Below, piece after piece: positions 1 through 8,058 of a stretch of DNA of 64,000 bases. Below the pieces are notes generated by a model, which saw nothing but the letters and a program-made list of their open reading frames with translations, did not search any database and had not been told where the DNA came from. The DNA comes from Planctomycetota bacterium (lineage in GTDB: Bacteria; Planctomycetota; UBA1135; GCA-002686595), in contig DUDB01000080.1 of the NCBI GenBank assembly GCA_012959525.1, positions 122,130 through 186,129 on the forward strand, written 5' to 3'. Position numbers and translations under genes: made by a program. Numbering within the stretch: the stretch's first letter is position 1; every line of letters begins with the position of its first letter.

Positions 1-1841
1 TACACGTCCAATTGGCCAGCGTTGACGATGCCCATGTCCATCCCTGCACGGATGGCGTGGTAGAGGAAGGCAGAGTGGATGGCTTCACGCACCCCGTTGT
101 TCCCGCGGAACGAGAACGAGAGGTTGGAGACGCCGCCGGAGATCCTGCATCCGGGGCAGGTGCGCTTGATCTCGGTTGTCGCTTCTATAAAGGTGATTCC
201 GTAGCGGCGGTGCTCCTCCATCCCCGTCCCGATGGCAAGAATGTTGGGGTCGAAGATGATGTCGCTGGCTGGAAAGCCCACTTTCTCAGTGAGCAGGTGG
301 AATGCTCGCTGGCAGATTTCCACTTTTCGCTCGGTAGTGTCCGCCTGCCCGGTCTCGTCGAAGGCCATCACGACGACCCCCGCGCCATAGCGCCGGATCG
401 TCCGGGCACACTCCAGGAAGGGCTCTTCGCCTTCCTTGAGGGAGATGGAGTTGACGATCCCCTTGCCTTGCAGGCAGCGCAGCCCCGCTTCCAGCACGGT
501 CCACTTGGAGCTGTCCACCATGACCGGCACGCGCGCGATCTCAGGCTCGGCGGCAATCAGGTTCAAGAAGCGCGTCATGGCCTGCTCGGAGTCGAGCAGG
601 CCTTCGTCCATGTTAACGTCCAGGATGTTGGCGCCGCTACGTACCTGCTGGAGCGCCACCTCCACGGCGAGTTCAAACTCGCCCTCGGTTATCAGGCGTC
701 GGAAGCGTGCAGAACCGGCGACGTTCGTTCGCTCGCCCACCATCAGGAAGTTGGAGTCGGGCGTGATGCTGAGAGTCTCAAGGCCCGTGTAGTGTGTGAT
801 GCCCGCACCGTTCAATGTCGGGCGCTGGCGCGGCGGGGCCGAATCCATGGCGTGGGCGATGGCGCGCACGTGTTCGGGGGTCGTGCCGCAGCAGCCTCCT
901 ACCAGGTTGAGCATGCCGCTCTCGGCGAATTCGCGCACCAGGCCGGCGGTCGTCTCGGGCTTCTCGTCGTACTCACCGAAGGCATTGGGAAGGCCCGCAT
1001 TGGGGTAACAACTCACCCAACTGTTGCTGAGCCGGGCAAGGTCCGCCACATAGGGGCGCATCTCCTTGGCGCCCAATGAACAGTTCACCCCGACGGACAA
1101 GGGGGCGACGTGGTTCACCGAATGCAGGAAGGACTCAACGGTCTGGCCCGACAGGGTGCGTCCACTGGCATCGGTAATAGCCACAGAGATCATCACCGGC
1201 AGGTCCAGACCAGTCTCGGCCCGCACTTGCGCCAGTGCGGACAGCGCGGCTTTCGCGTTGAGCGTGTCAAAGATCGTCTCCACCAATATCAGGTCCACTC
1301 CGCCCTCGGCCAAGGCCCGGATCTGATCGGCATAGTCCGCTTGCAACTGCTGGAAGGTCAGGCTGCGAAACCCCGGGTCGTCCACGTCTGGGGAGAGGGA
1401 GAGGGTCTTGCTCGTCGGGCCCACGGCGCCTGCCACGAAGCGCGGCTTGTCCGGCGTGAGGGCCGTGTACTTGTCAGCGGCTTCACGCGCGACGCGGACC
1501 GCGGCCCGGTTGATCTCCACCGCTCTGTCGGCGAGGCCATAGTCCGCCTGGGCTACGGCGGTGGCGGTGAACGTGTTCGTCTCGATGATGTCCGCCCCAG
1601 CCTCGAGGAACTCGCGGTGGATGGCGCCGATGGCCTCAGGGCGTGTGAGGCTGAGGAGGTCGTTGTTGCCCTTGAGAGGGGGGCCCTCGTGATTGGCGAG
1701 CAGATCGCCCCTGAAGTCCTCTTCTTCAAGGTTTAGGCCCTGGATCATGGTCCCCATGGCGCCATCCAGGATAAGGATGCGCTCAGAGAGCAACTCGTCG
1801 AGTTGGTCCCGCACGGAGAGTTTGTTGTCGGGCTCGTTCAT
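1..1841 (-). CDS. metH: Cobalamin-dependent methionine synthase MetH, N-terminal 613 codons (runs off the window)
   Basis: MetH transfers the methyl group of 5-methyltetrahydrofolate to homocysteine through cobalamin, in the cytoplasm. The visible part holds the homocysteine-binding barrel and much of the folate (pterin) barrel. It opens with DGAMGTMIQ near residue 26. The zinc-binding cysteines are visible as NCSLGA near residue 253 and [11 protein letters not shown] near residues 315-316. The folate domain includes [19 protein letters not shown] and VMVDSSKW. The cobalamin and activation domains must lie beyond base 1. The ATG is 6 bases after the stop of the upstream ArsR/methyltransferase gene, so the two are probably cotranscribed and the regulator may control metH. 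I saw no stop or frameshift in the visible part. Confidence 0.97.
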   Translation of the reverse strand, partial: MNEPDNKLSVRDQLDELLSERILILDGAMGTMIQGLNLEEEDFRGDLLANHEGPPLKGNNDLLSLTRPEAIGAIHREFLEAGADIIETNTFTATAVAQADYGLADRAVEINRAAVRVAREAADKYTALTPDKPRFVAGAVGPTSKTLSLSPDVDDPGFRSLTFQQLQADYADQIRALAEGGVDLILVETIFDTLNAKAALSALAQVRAETGLDLPVMISVAITDASGRTLSGQTVESFLHSVNHVAPLSVGVNCSLGAKEMRPYVADLARLSNSWVSCYPNAGLPNAFGEYDEKPETTAGLVREFAESGMLNLVGGCCGTTPEHVRAIAHAMDSAPPRQRPTLNGAGITHYTGLETLSITPDSNFLMVGERTNVAGSARFRRLITEGEFELAVEVALQQVRSGANILDVNMDEGLLDSEQAMTRFLNLIAAEPEIARVPVMVDSSKWTVLEAGLRCLQGKGIVNSISLKEGEEPFLECARTIRRYGAGVVVMAFDETGQADTTERKVEICQRAFHLLTEKVGFPASDIIFDPNILAIGTGMEEHRRYGITFIEATTEIKRTCPGCRISGGVSNLSFSFRGNNGVREAIHSAFLYHAIRAGMDMGIVNAGQLDV

Positions 1842-1847
1842 GGGGAG

Positions 1848-2792
1848 CTAGGCGTCGGCGGGGCGATGGCCGGTTGCGATGAGAGTCATGAAGTGGGGGG
1901 GCTTGGGGTCGCGTGCCGCGCGATCCACCCGGACGTCGGCGAATCCTGCCCGTGTGAGCAGATCTTCAAGGCTGCTCTCGGTGAATCCTAGGTGCCGGTC
2001 TTGCAGCTTGTCTCGAACCCACTCCTCGGTGTGTGCCAGTAGATCGATCACAAGAACGCGGCCACCCGGTCTGGTGATTCGATGGGCTTCTTTCAACGCG
2101 GCCGCGGGGACGCGTGCGTGGTGCAAGGCCTGACTGAGAACGACCACGTCAAATGAACCGTCTTCCAGAGGAAGGTCTTCGATCTCTCCTTCCACGGTCT
2201 CGATGTTCTTGATGCCGCGCCGGCTTGCGCGCTGGTTCAGGGCATCGAGCATTTCGCTGGAGAGATCCACGGCGGTGACGGACTCCGCTACCTCCGCCAG
2301 CATCAGGGTCAGCAGTCCGTCCCCGATGCCCAAGTCCGCGTAACGCGCCTTTGGCGCGAGTCGAAGAATGGAACGAGCCAACCCCTCCCAAGTTCGCCCG
2401 GGCAGGACCTGCTCACCGAACGTGGCGGCTACGCGATCAAAGTAGGAGCGATCCTCTTCCCGCCGTCTGCGCTGCAGTGCTTCCCACCCGGCCAGATCGG
2501 ACTCAAATTCGGCTGAGTCCGTGTGGTCGGCGAGGACCTCCTCGAGCAAGGGCAAGGAAGGCCCTGGCTTCAGGGAGTAGAAGTTGCGGCGGCCGGCCCG
2601 GCGGTCGGTGACAAGGTCCACCTCCTTCAGGAGGGTCAGGTGCGTGGAGGTGCGACTCTGACCCACGTTCAAGACCTCCATCAGGTCGCTGACGGAGAGC
2701 TCACCCTGCTGCAGCATGTGCAGGATTCGCAGGCGCGTCTCATCGGCCAGCGCCTTGAGCACGCGGGTGGCATCCACGAGAGATATCGACAT
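1848..2792 (-). CDS. ArsR-family HTH regulator fused to a SAM-dependent methyltransferase domain (SahR-like)
   Basis: A 314-residue, two-domain protein. Residues 1-80 form an ArsR/SmtB winged helix (ALADETRLRILHMLQQGELS, then QSRTSTHLTLLKEVDLV). From about 110 there is a class I methyltransferase fold with the SAM-binding glycine motif DLGIGDG at 153-159, an acidic strand end (VTAVDLS) and a post-I region. No Cys metal-sensing motif of ArsR or SmtB type is evident, so metal sensing is unlikely. Fused ArsR/methyltransferase regulators next to methionine-cycle genes are known as SahR-type, where the second domain senses S-adenosylhomocysteine. Placement directly before metH fits that role, but the ligand is inferred. 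An inverted repeat covers its start codon, which suggests autoregulation. Confidence 0.88.
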   Translation of the reverse strand: MSISLVDATRVLKALADETRLRILHMLQQGELSVSDLMEVLNVGQSRTSTHLTLLKEVDLVTDRRAGRRNFYSLKPGPSLPLLEEVLADHTDSAEFESDLAGWEALQRRRREEDRSYFDRVAATFGEQVLPGRTWEGLARSILRLAPKARYADLGIGDGLLTLMLAEVAESVTAVDLSSEMLDALNQRASRRGIKNIETVEGEIEDLPLEDGSFDVVVLSQALHHARVPAAALKEAHRITRPGGRVLVIDLLAHTEEWVRDKLQDRHLGFTESSLEDLLTRAGFADVRVDRAARDPKPPHFMTLIATGHRPADA

Positions 2793-2810
2793 ATCTGGAT
2801 AATACGATAT
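2791..2810. promoter_or_regulatory. Inverted repeat ATATC-N10-GATAT at the start of the regulator gene (candidate operator)
   Basis: The arms ATATC (2791-2795) and GATAT (2806-2810) form an AT-rich dyad overlapping the start codon of the ArsR/methyltransferase gene (2790-2792). A further ATATCG lies at 2783-2788. The block stands out against GC-rich surroundings. ArsR-family proteins bind such dyads near their own promoters, so this is a likely autoregulatory site for the regulator-metH unit. Confidence 0.45.
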
Positions 2811-2866
2811 AACCCACTCTCGGGCTCAAGAAGTACGATTTTTCCCACAGGAGTGGGAAAACGGCC

Positions 2867-4063
2867 CTAGGCGGCCTCGGGTCCCGTGGCCGTGTCTGTG
2901 GACCGTTTCTTCTCCCTGGGCGGACCGCTGCCGAGCATCACGGCCAGGGGCCGCGTGGACTCCTGGCTGGCCAGGCAGATCTGCAGGGAGGCCGTGAGGG
3001 GCACGGCCAAGAAGCCGCCCACCACGCCCCACAGCCCGGCCCAGACGACCACCGAGACCACGACCACCAGGGGCGAGAGGTTCAGCTCGCGGCCCAGGAT
3101 GCGGGGCTCGATGAAGGAGCCCAAGGTCAGGTTCACGGCCAGGTAGGTGCTCATGATGGCCGCGGCCTTGGTCCAACTGGCTTCCACCGCCAGGGCCGTC
3201 ATCGTGGGCAGGGACCCGGCGATGATGCTCCCGAAGGTGGGGATGTAGTTGAACATGAAGGTCAGGAACCCGAAGAACAGCGCGTAGGGAATGTCGAGCG
3301 CGACCATCACCAGATAGCAGAGGGATCCTGTGAGCAGTGACACCACCGTCTTCACTCCCAGGTAGCGCTGGATTCCCCGACCGATAGTGTCCAGCACCCG
3401 CTCCGCATCATCATGCCGTTCGCCGGCGATGGAGAGGATCTTGCGCCTAAACACCGCCTGCTCGGCGAAGATGAAGACCATGTAGATCAGCACCAGGACC
3501 ACGTTGGCCACAAATCCGAAACCGCCGATCGCAAGGTCGCCGGCCATGCGATCCACGGGCAGCTCGCGCAGTGCCTTGGCTGCATAGCGCACCACGCTCT
3601 CGGCCATTCCCGAGGACGTCAGACGCGTCTCAATCTTGTCCACGATGTCCACCCAGCCACCCGTCTCGCCGATCAGGTCTTCCTGACTCTGTCCAGGGCT
3701 TTGTCCAGGTAGCAACTCTAGGCGCCCGGCCATGGGGTCCAGGGAGGTCTCCTCAGCAGGCTCAGTGATGGGCGCGCTGGCCGTCTCGCCTCCGCTCTCC
3801 AGGAACTTCTGCACGTTCGCGTTGAACAGCAGACCGACCTGAACAATGCCCAGGAAGAGCAGCCACACCATCAAGATGATGGTCACAAAGGGCGGAATCC
3901 CCCGGCGCTTCAGCCCGATGACCACCGGCTGCAACATGCTCGCCAGTAGAAGCGCGATGACCAGGGGCTTGAGGATGGCGCCCCCCGTGTGAACCACCCA
4001 CCCTACGAGGATCGTTGCGATGATCCCCAGCAGGAACGTCAGGGCGCGGTTGGCGGCAGGCAT
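2867..4063 (-). CDS. AI-2E family transporter (PerM/TqsA-like membrane protein)
   Basis: A 398-residue polytopic inner-membrane protein. The N-terminus has two hydrophobic helices (TFLLGIIATILVGWVV and ILKPLVIALLLASMLQPVV), then FVTIILMVWLLFLGIVQVGL. After a periplasmic loop come further helices with the family pattern PYALFFGFLTFMFNYIPTFG and a C-terminal segment with VVVWAGLWGVVGGFLAVPLT. That arrangement is typical of the AI-2E_transport family, whose members are exporters or antiporters with varied substrates. The central loop (about 80-160) is acidic and longer than in compact members. The gene lies on the minus strand but is separated by about 70 bases from its neighbours, so an operon is uncertain. 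The substrate cannot be read from the sequence. Confidence 0.9.
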   Translation of the reverse strand: MPAANRALTFLLGIIATILVGWVVHTGGAILKPLVIALLLASMLQPVVIGLKRRGIPPFVTIILMVWLLFLGIVQVGLLFNANVQKFLESGGETASAPITEPAEETSLDPMAGRLELLPGQSPGQSQEDLIGETGGWVDIVDKIETRLTSSGMAESVVRYAAKALRELPVDRMAGDLAIGGFGFVANVVLVLIYMVFIFAEQAVFRRKILSIAGERHDDAERVLDTIGRGIQRYLGVKTVVSLLTGSLCYLVMVALDIPYALFFGFLTFMFNYIPTFGSIIAGSLPTMTALAVEASWTKAAAIMSTYLAVNLTLGSFIEPRILGRELNLSPLVVVVSVVVWAGLWGVVGGFLAVPLTASLQICLASQESTRPLAVMLGSGPPREKKRSTDTATGPEAA

Positions 4064-4132
4064 GGCTCTAGACTAGTGCTCCTGGAGCGCTCGTACCACG
4101 GCCTAGGGGGCTCACCTGATACATCAACTGGG

Positions 4133-5059
4133 CTAGTGACCCTGGATGCTCTTGGCGAAGGCGGCGTGTTCTCTGCGCAGGATTTTGAGCTGCTTGTCCG
4201 TCAGCCCTTTGTTCGTGCGCTCGAGCATGGTGAAGAACCAGGCCGCCTCTTCTTCAGTCACGGGACAACCCACGTTGCCGCCGGGCCCGTCGCTGTTGAT
4301 CAGGGCCTTGCCCTCGCCATCGAGGATGACCATCCAGGGGATGCCCCCGCCCTCGCCCTTGCGCAGGCGCTTGGCCACCTCTTCACCGTTCGTCATGCGA
4401 TCGGTGTCGATCTTCACCAGCACGTAGCTCTTCTTCAGGATGCGCGCCACCTGCTTGCGCCCGAGGAACTCCTCGAGCTTGCCACACCAGCCTCACCAAG
4501 GGGCACCCAGGTGAACGAGGACTCGCTTGCCGCCCTCGACGGAGGTGGCCAGCGCATCCTTGAGCACCAGCTCCGCGTCCAGAGGCTTGGGCTTGAGCCG
4601 CTCCAGAGTCGTGCTCAAGAGCTGCGGGTCGAGCTTCCCGTCCCCGACCCAGGCCGATGCGGGCTGGTGGGCAAGCAGCTTGCCCTCCCCGTCGAACACA
4701 CTGAGGGCGGGCAGGTCCTGACCGACCTTCACGCCCAGGCGCTTGGCCAGACTACGGTCCTTGCTGCCCTTGTCTCCGTCGGCCCGCACCATCACGAACT
4801 CGCTGCGTATCAGCGTCGCCAGCTTGCGGTGTTGGGTGAGCATCTCGCCCAGGGTCTTGGTGGTCGTGCCCTCGGCGGACGTCCACATCACAAGCACCCG
4901 CTTGTTGTCGTGGGCGGCCTTGTCTTTGGCGAGCTTGTAGAGTTCGGCCGTGGTGGGCGGCGCGGGCTCTTGTGCGGGCTTCTTCTCGGGAGTCTGTGCG
5001 CCAAGACCCAGGGTGGGCAGCAACAGCAGGGGAGCCAGAAAGCGGACGGTGATGGACAT
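4133..5059 (-). CDS. Secreted double-thioredoxin-fold protein with in-frame UGA at the active site (candidate selenoprotein)
   Basis: Read through the UGA at 4493-4495, this is one 308-residue protein. Residues 1-21 are a signal peptide (MSITVRFLAPLLLLPTLGLG). Residues 38-155 form a thioredoxin-like domain with no cysteines where CxxC should be (WTSAEGTTT) and a conserved Pro near 117. Residues 160-308 form a second thioredoxin domain: RVLVHLGAPW, then UGA (residue 189), then GWCGKLEEFL. This matches the usual thioredoxin pattern APWCGWCKKLE with UGA replacing the first active-site Cys. The cis-Pro is in GGGIPWMVI (P241). Reading frame and similarity continue undisturbed on both sides, and a bacterial SECIS-like hairpin starts 15 bases after the UGA. 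A Sec-Gly-Trp-Cys periplasmic oxidoreductase is the best reading. The alternative is a nonsense mutation or sequencing error, but decay on both sides would then be expected over time and the hairpin would be chance. Confidence 0.75.
4460..4477 (-). promoter_or_regulatory. SECIS-like stem-loop downstream of the UGA
   Basis: On the coding strand, 15 bases after UGA, CUCGAGG pairs with CCUCGGG (7 pairs, one G-U) around the four-base loop AGUU. The loop begins 22 bases after the UGA and carries G at its second position. Published bacterial SECIS descriptions call for a short upper stem, a small apical loop with G among its first two bases, and about 16-37 bases from UGA to loop. This hairpin meets all three. 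Folding energy was not computed. Confidence 0.6.
4493..4495 (-). other. In-frame UGA, proposed selenocysteine codon 189
   Basis: TGA on the minus strand between the codons for Trp188 and Gly190 of the thioredoxin-fold protein. It falls exactly on the attacking cysteine of the CxxC motif (here U-G-W-C), the position most often replaced by Sec in thioredoxin-fold selenoproteins. Confidence 0.7.
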
Positions 5060-5167
5060 GGGACTCCTTGAGGGGGCCGATGGGGGTCAGAATAGCCGGT
5101 TGGGATCTTACCCAAGGGCACCCCGGCTGGGCGCTCGATTGCGCGGGATCCGGCGCCTCAGCCCCTC

Positions 5168-5998
5168 TCAGCCCTCACCGTTACCCATCCCGAACACACG
5201 GCGCAGGTAGTCCAGACTCTCGCGCGCGATGCGTTCCGGGCCGGGTTCGTAGTCGAAGACCTCCACCGACATCCAGCCGTCGTAACCCACGTCGCTCAGG
5301 GCCGAACGGATGGGGCCGTAGTCCACATCCCCCATGCCGGGCCCAAGCAGGCAGGGGTCGTTGGCGTGGAAGTAGTGCAGGTGCTCTCCGCTGGCGCGGA
5401 TGACCTCGTCGATGGGGATCTGTTCGTGGCTCATGGCGTTGACGTCCAGGTGCAGTCGGCAGGCCGGGTGATCCACGGCGTCCACGAAGGCGCGCCCTTC
5501 GGCGGCGGACGAGAGGAAGTTGGTGTAGGAGGGGGGCAGGGGCTCCATGGCCACGGTCACGCCCGATTCCTGGGCCACCTCGCTGATGGAACGCACGGCC
5601 TCCACGGCGCGCGCTGTCGCCTTATCCCGGTCCCAATCATCATCCAAGGAGCGCTGTGCGGGACTGCCCCAGACGAGTACTTCGCCGCCCATGGCCGCGC
5701 ACAGTCGGGCGAGATGCTGCACGAAGTGGACCGTGCGCTCCCGAACGGCGTTGTCGGGGGTGGTGAGGTGCAGGCCCTCGGGAGCCAGCAACAGCCAGTG
5801 CAGGCCCGTGACCTGCATCCCACCCGCGCGCACCCTCTCTCCGATGGCGGCCGCGTCCTGTTCGGTCAGCGTGCCCGGATCGTCCGCCAGGGTGAAGGGA
5901 GCCAGTTCGAGCCCCTCGAATCCGACCGAGGCCGCATGCTCGATCGTGTCGTCAAGGGTCCAACCCTTGTAGGTCTCGTTGCAGATGGCGAATCTCAC
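5168..5998 (-). CDS. Sugar phosphate isomerase/epimerase-like TIM barrel (AP endonuclease 2 superfamily)
   Basis: A 276-residue cytoplasmic protein of the xylose-isomerase-like TIM-barrel superfamily. Supporting motifs are the first strand MRFAICNETYKGW, GFEGLELAPF, GLHWLLLAP, the metal-ligand glutamate in VTVAMEPLPP, HLDVNAMS, HYFHANDP and the final YDGWMSVEVFDYEP. The Glu/Asp/His/Glu set expected to bind a divalent metal can be traced. Members interconvert ketoses or dehydrate inosose. The substrate is not evident here. It lies 18 bases downstream of the zinc-ribbon membrane protein gene on the same strand, so the two may be cotranscribed, with no obvious functional link. Confidence 0.85.
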   Translation of the reverse strand: MRFAICNETYKGWTLDDTIEHAASVGFEGLELAPFTLADDPGTLTEQDAAAIGERVRAGGMQVTGLHWLLLAPEGLHLTTPDNAVRERTVHFVQHLARLCAAMGGEVLVWGSPAQRSLDDDWDRDKATARAVEAVRSISEVAQESGVTVAMEPLPPSYTNFLSSAAEGRAFVDAVDHPACRLHLDVNAMSHEQIPIDEVIRASGEHLHYFHANDPCLLGPGMGDVDYGPIRSALSDVGYDGWMSVEVFDYEPGPERIARESLDYLRRVFGMGNGEG

Positions 5999-6016
5999 GG
6001 CGGATCCTGTTGGCCC

Positions 6017-7036
6017 TCACACCGATGCGGCCGGTGCGGCATCCGCACTCCCGCAGTGAATGCAGAAGGGCAGCAGTTCGTGGCGGCTGCTGCCGCAGGA
6101 ACCGCAGGCCTCAAACAGGCCCGTGCCGCAGGCGGGACAGGTGAATGCACTCCCGTGGTCAGCGGGGAAGGGGTAGGCGCACTCGGGACAATGGTTGTTG
6201 TGGTAGGCCTCGCGCCGCTGCTTGAGAAGCAGATCGGGTCGCGGCCGGGCCGAGGACTGCAGCATACGCACCAAGAATGTCAGCACGATCAGAACGGCGG
6301 CTGTCAGGGCGATGTACTTGAAGTACTTGAACTCAAAATGCTCGTGCATGACCACGACGACCCAGAAGAAGCTGGCCAACAGGAGTGCCTTCAGGATGGG
6401 ACGATAAATGGACTCGCGTCTCTTGGCCAAGGCCCAAGCGGCCAGCAGGGAGACCGGGATGATGAATGACAGCTTGTAGGTGGCGAGGGTGTGGTTGTGG
6501 TCCTTCGTGGCCTCCTCGTAGAGGTCGTAGGCCTCTACCCTCTGGGGCCTGATCCGGTTCTCCAGGGTCGCGAGTTCTTGCTTGATGGCGTACTCCTGGG
6601 CACCCAGGTCCGCCAGTTCCGTATTGGCCTCTTCGAAGGTGGCCTGGGCGGCGGTGTAGCCCTCGTGCGCCTGGGCCAGTTCCTCGCGCAGTTCCGTACT
6701 GGGCTGCCGTCCGGCCGTGAGCTCAAACTGATGCACCCTTTGGGCCTGGGTCCAGGTGTCCCTGGCGACCCCCATGGCTTCGCTGCGGTTCGTCTTGATC
6801 TCCTGCTGGCGCGCCTTGTCCATCCGGATCACTTCGAGTGAGGCGTTGAATTCTCGCTGGGTCCGAGTCAGTTCCGCATCGATCCCGGTGTCGTAGAAGT
6901 TCTGGAGATTGGGGGGGTCCCGCAGGTCGTCGATGTCGCCAATGATGTAGCCGAGCAGCCCGATGAACAGGAAGAACAGGACCACGGACAGAAGCCGAAT
7001 GGTCCAACGCATGCCTGCGGGGGATGAGTCTCTCAT
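6017..7036 (-). CDS. Membrane protein with coiled coil and C-terminal double zinc ribbon
   Basis: A 339-residue protein I do not recognise as a named family. It has one N-terminal transmembrane helix (about 12-33), a long charged, Glu/Ala/Gln-rich coiled-coil region (about 52-180) probably outside the membrane, then three hydrophobic helices (about 186-204, 214-232 and 239-258). A cytoplasmic tail carries four CxxC pairs: C283/C286 with C300/C303 and C311/C314 with C325/C328, i.e. two tandem four-Cys zinc ribbons. Such ribbons usually mediate protein or nucleic-acid contacts. A later in-frame Met (MRWTIRLLSV, nine residues in) is an alternative start. Function unknown. Confidence 0.75.
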   Translation of the reverse strand: MRDSSPAGMRWTIRLLSVVLFFLFIGLLGYIIGDIDDLRDPPNLQNFYDTGIDAELTRTQREFNASLEVIRMDKARQQEIKTNRSEAMGVARDTWTQAQRVHQFELTAGRQPSTELREELAQAHEGYTAAQATFEEANTELADLGAQEYAIKQELATLENRIRPQRVEAYDLYEEATKDHNHTLATYKLSFIIPVSLLAAWALAKRRESIYRPILKALLLASFFWVVVVMHEHFEFKYFKYIALTAAVLIVLTFLVRMLQSSARPRPDLLLKQRREAYHNNHCPECAYPFPADHGSAFTCPACGTGLFEACGSCGSSRHELLPFCIHCGSADAAPAASV

Positions 7037-7233
7037 GAGGGATTAGCTACAGAAAACAGGACGAGCAGTGCGCGCGGGCACGAAACCATAAACAACGCGG
7101 GGGGGCGCTGCCGGCCATTCTTGAACACTCTGCCCCGTTGCGGGGCCCCCAGGGCCCATGCCTCCCTCCAAGAGCAAGGATCCGGGCTCAGCCCCTTGAT
7201 TGCAGGCCCCATGTGGAGGAATTTGTGCCCGTC

Positions 7234-7785
7234 ATGAAACCGCAAATCGTCCCGCTCGCTCTCACCTGTATTCTGTTCAGTTCCTGTTCGCTCCTCGGCG
7301 CTCCGGACCGGTCCGTCACCACCTTGATGGGGGTGCAGGACGGCTCCAATGGGGATGTCTCTGCTGCTGCCCGGCCCGTGCTCTCGATCTCCCTAGAGGG
7401 CGACCAGAACAGCATGGGGTTGATCGGTGTCTTCGGCGTGCAGGTGAGCGCCGGTGACTTTGGTGATCTGAACGAGGGCAACGTCAACACGGACGCCCTC
7501 TCCCTTGGAATGACCTCTGGCTTGCGCCTCTCGCCCGGTGGCTGGCAGCAGACCTTCCGGCCTTTCCTGGGGGTTGGCCTGGCCCTGGAATACCTGGATA
7601 TCGATCTGCCTTCAGGCCCGGGAGACGGAATCGGCTTGGGAGGCTATGTAGAAGCCGGGCTCGAGTACGACGCCTGGTCCATTCACCTGCGCAGAGTCGG
7701 CGGCCTGTCCATGGACCTGGGCCCTGGGGGAGATTCGGACGTGGTCTTGGACCAGTTCATGATTGGCTGGACCTCGGGTTTCTAG
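7234..7785 (+). CDS. Beta-rich lipoprotein, paralogue 1
   Basis: A 183-residue predicted lipoprotein. The chosen ATG has a GGAGGA motif at 7215-7220. The signal peptide ends in LFSSC, giving a lipidated Cys near residue 18. The mature part is Gly-rich with alternating hydrophobic residues, contains GVQDGSNGDVSAAARPV, FRPFLGVGLALEYLDID and ends DQFMIGWTSGF with a terminal Phe, the style of a small outer-membrane beta-barrel or beta-sandwich. It is clearly paralogous to the gene at 9016-9573. A rho-independent terminator follows. No known function. Confidence 0.8.
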   Translation: MKPQIVPLALTCILFSSCSLLGAPDRSVTTLMGVQDGSNGDVSAAARPVLSISLEGDQNSMGLIGVFGVQVSAGDFGDLNEGNVNTDALSLGMTSGLRLSPGGWQQTFRPFLGVGLALEYLDIDLPSGPGDGIGLGGYVEAGLEYDAWSIHLRRVGGLSMDLGPGGDSDVVLDQFMIGWTSGF

Positions 7786-7843
7786 CTGGGTTCGGCGCAC
7801 CGGGGGCGGGCATGGGTGGAATCTGGTCGGCGCCGCCGTCGGG

Positions 7844-7870
7844 AGTGGCCTGTAACAGCCACTTTTTTTT
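7844..7870 (+). terminator. Rho-independent terminator after lipoprotein paralogue 1
   Basis: AGTGG pairs with CCACT and an inner CTG with CAG around loop TAA, with one bulged C, followed directly by eight T residues (7863-7870). It lies 58 bases after the stop codon. Confidence 0.85.
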
Positions 7871-7984
7871 GGTTTTCCCGTCCCAAACTCCGCACTGCCG
7901 CACTTAAGGCAATGAGGGTAACCGAAGGGCTCCCCACCTTCCGGCGCCTGCACCTGTGTGCCACCCTTCTTCTTGAATTACTGG

Positions 7985-8051
7985 GGTTTGTATGGGAGTG
8001 CGTAATCTGAGAGACACCTTTCAACCCGCGTCACTGCGGGAAACCACCCAT
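7985..8051 (+). promoter_or_regulatory. Possible structured leader just upstream of the sugar transferase start
   Basis: Three short complementary pairs are visible: GGTTT (7985-7989) with AAACC (8041-8045), ATGGG (7992-7996) with CCCAT (8047-8051), and a hairpin CCCGC/GCGGG (8025-8040). The first two are interleaved as in a pseudoknot. The last arm ends 7 bases before the ATG at 8059, where no Shine-Dalgarno is seen. Each helix is only 5 pairs, so chance is possible. Confidence 0.25.
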
Positions 8052-8058
8052 CGAGCCC

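Noticed and set aside
12..1079. Long plus-strand open frames opposite metH
   Set aside because: They are antisense shadows of a clearly conserved gene in GC-rich DNA and show no family motifs.
4133..4450. Separate 105-codon gene starting at an internal GTG
   Set aside because: It is the in-frame continuation of the thioredoxin-fold protein after the UGA and lacks its own signal peptide and active site.
7990..8050. TPP riboswitch-like string (CTGAGAG...ACACC) upstream of the sugar transferase
   Set aside because: The conserved second half of the thi-box and its arms are missing, and the downstream gene is not thiamine related.
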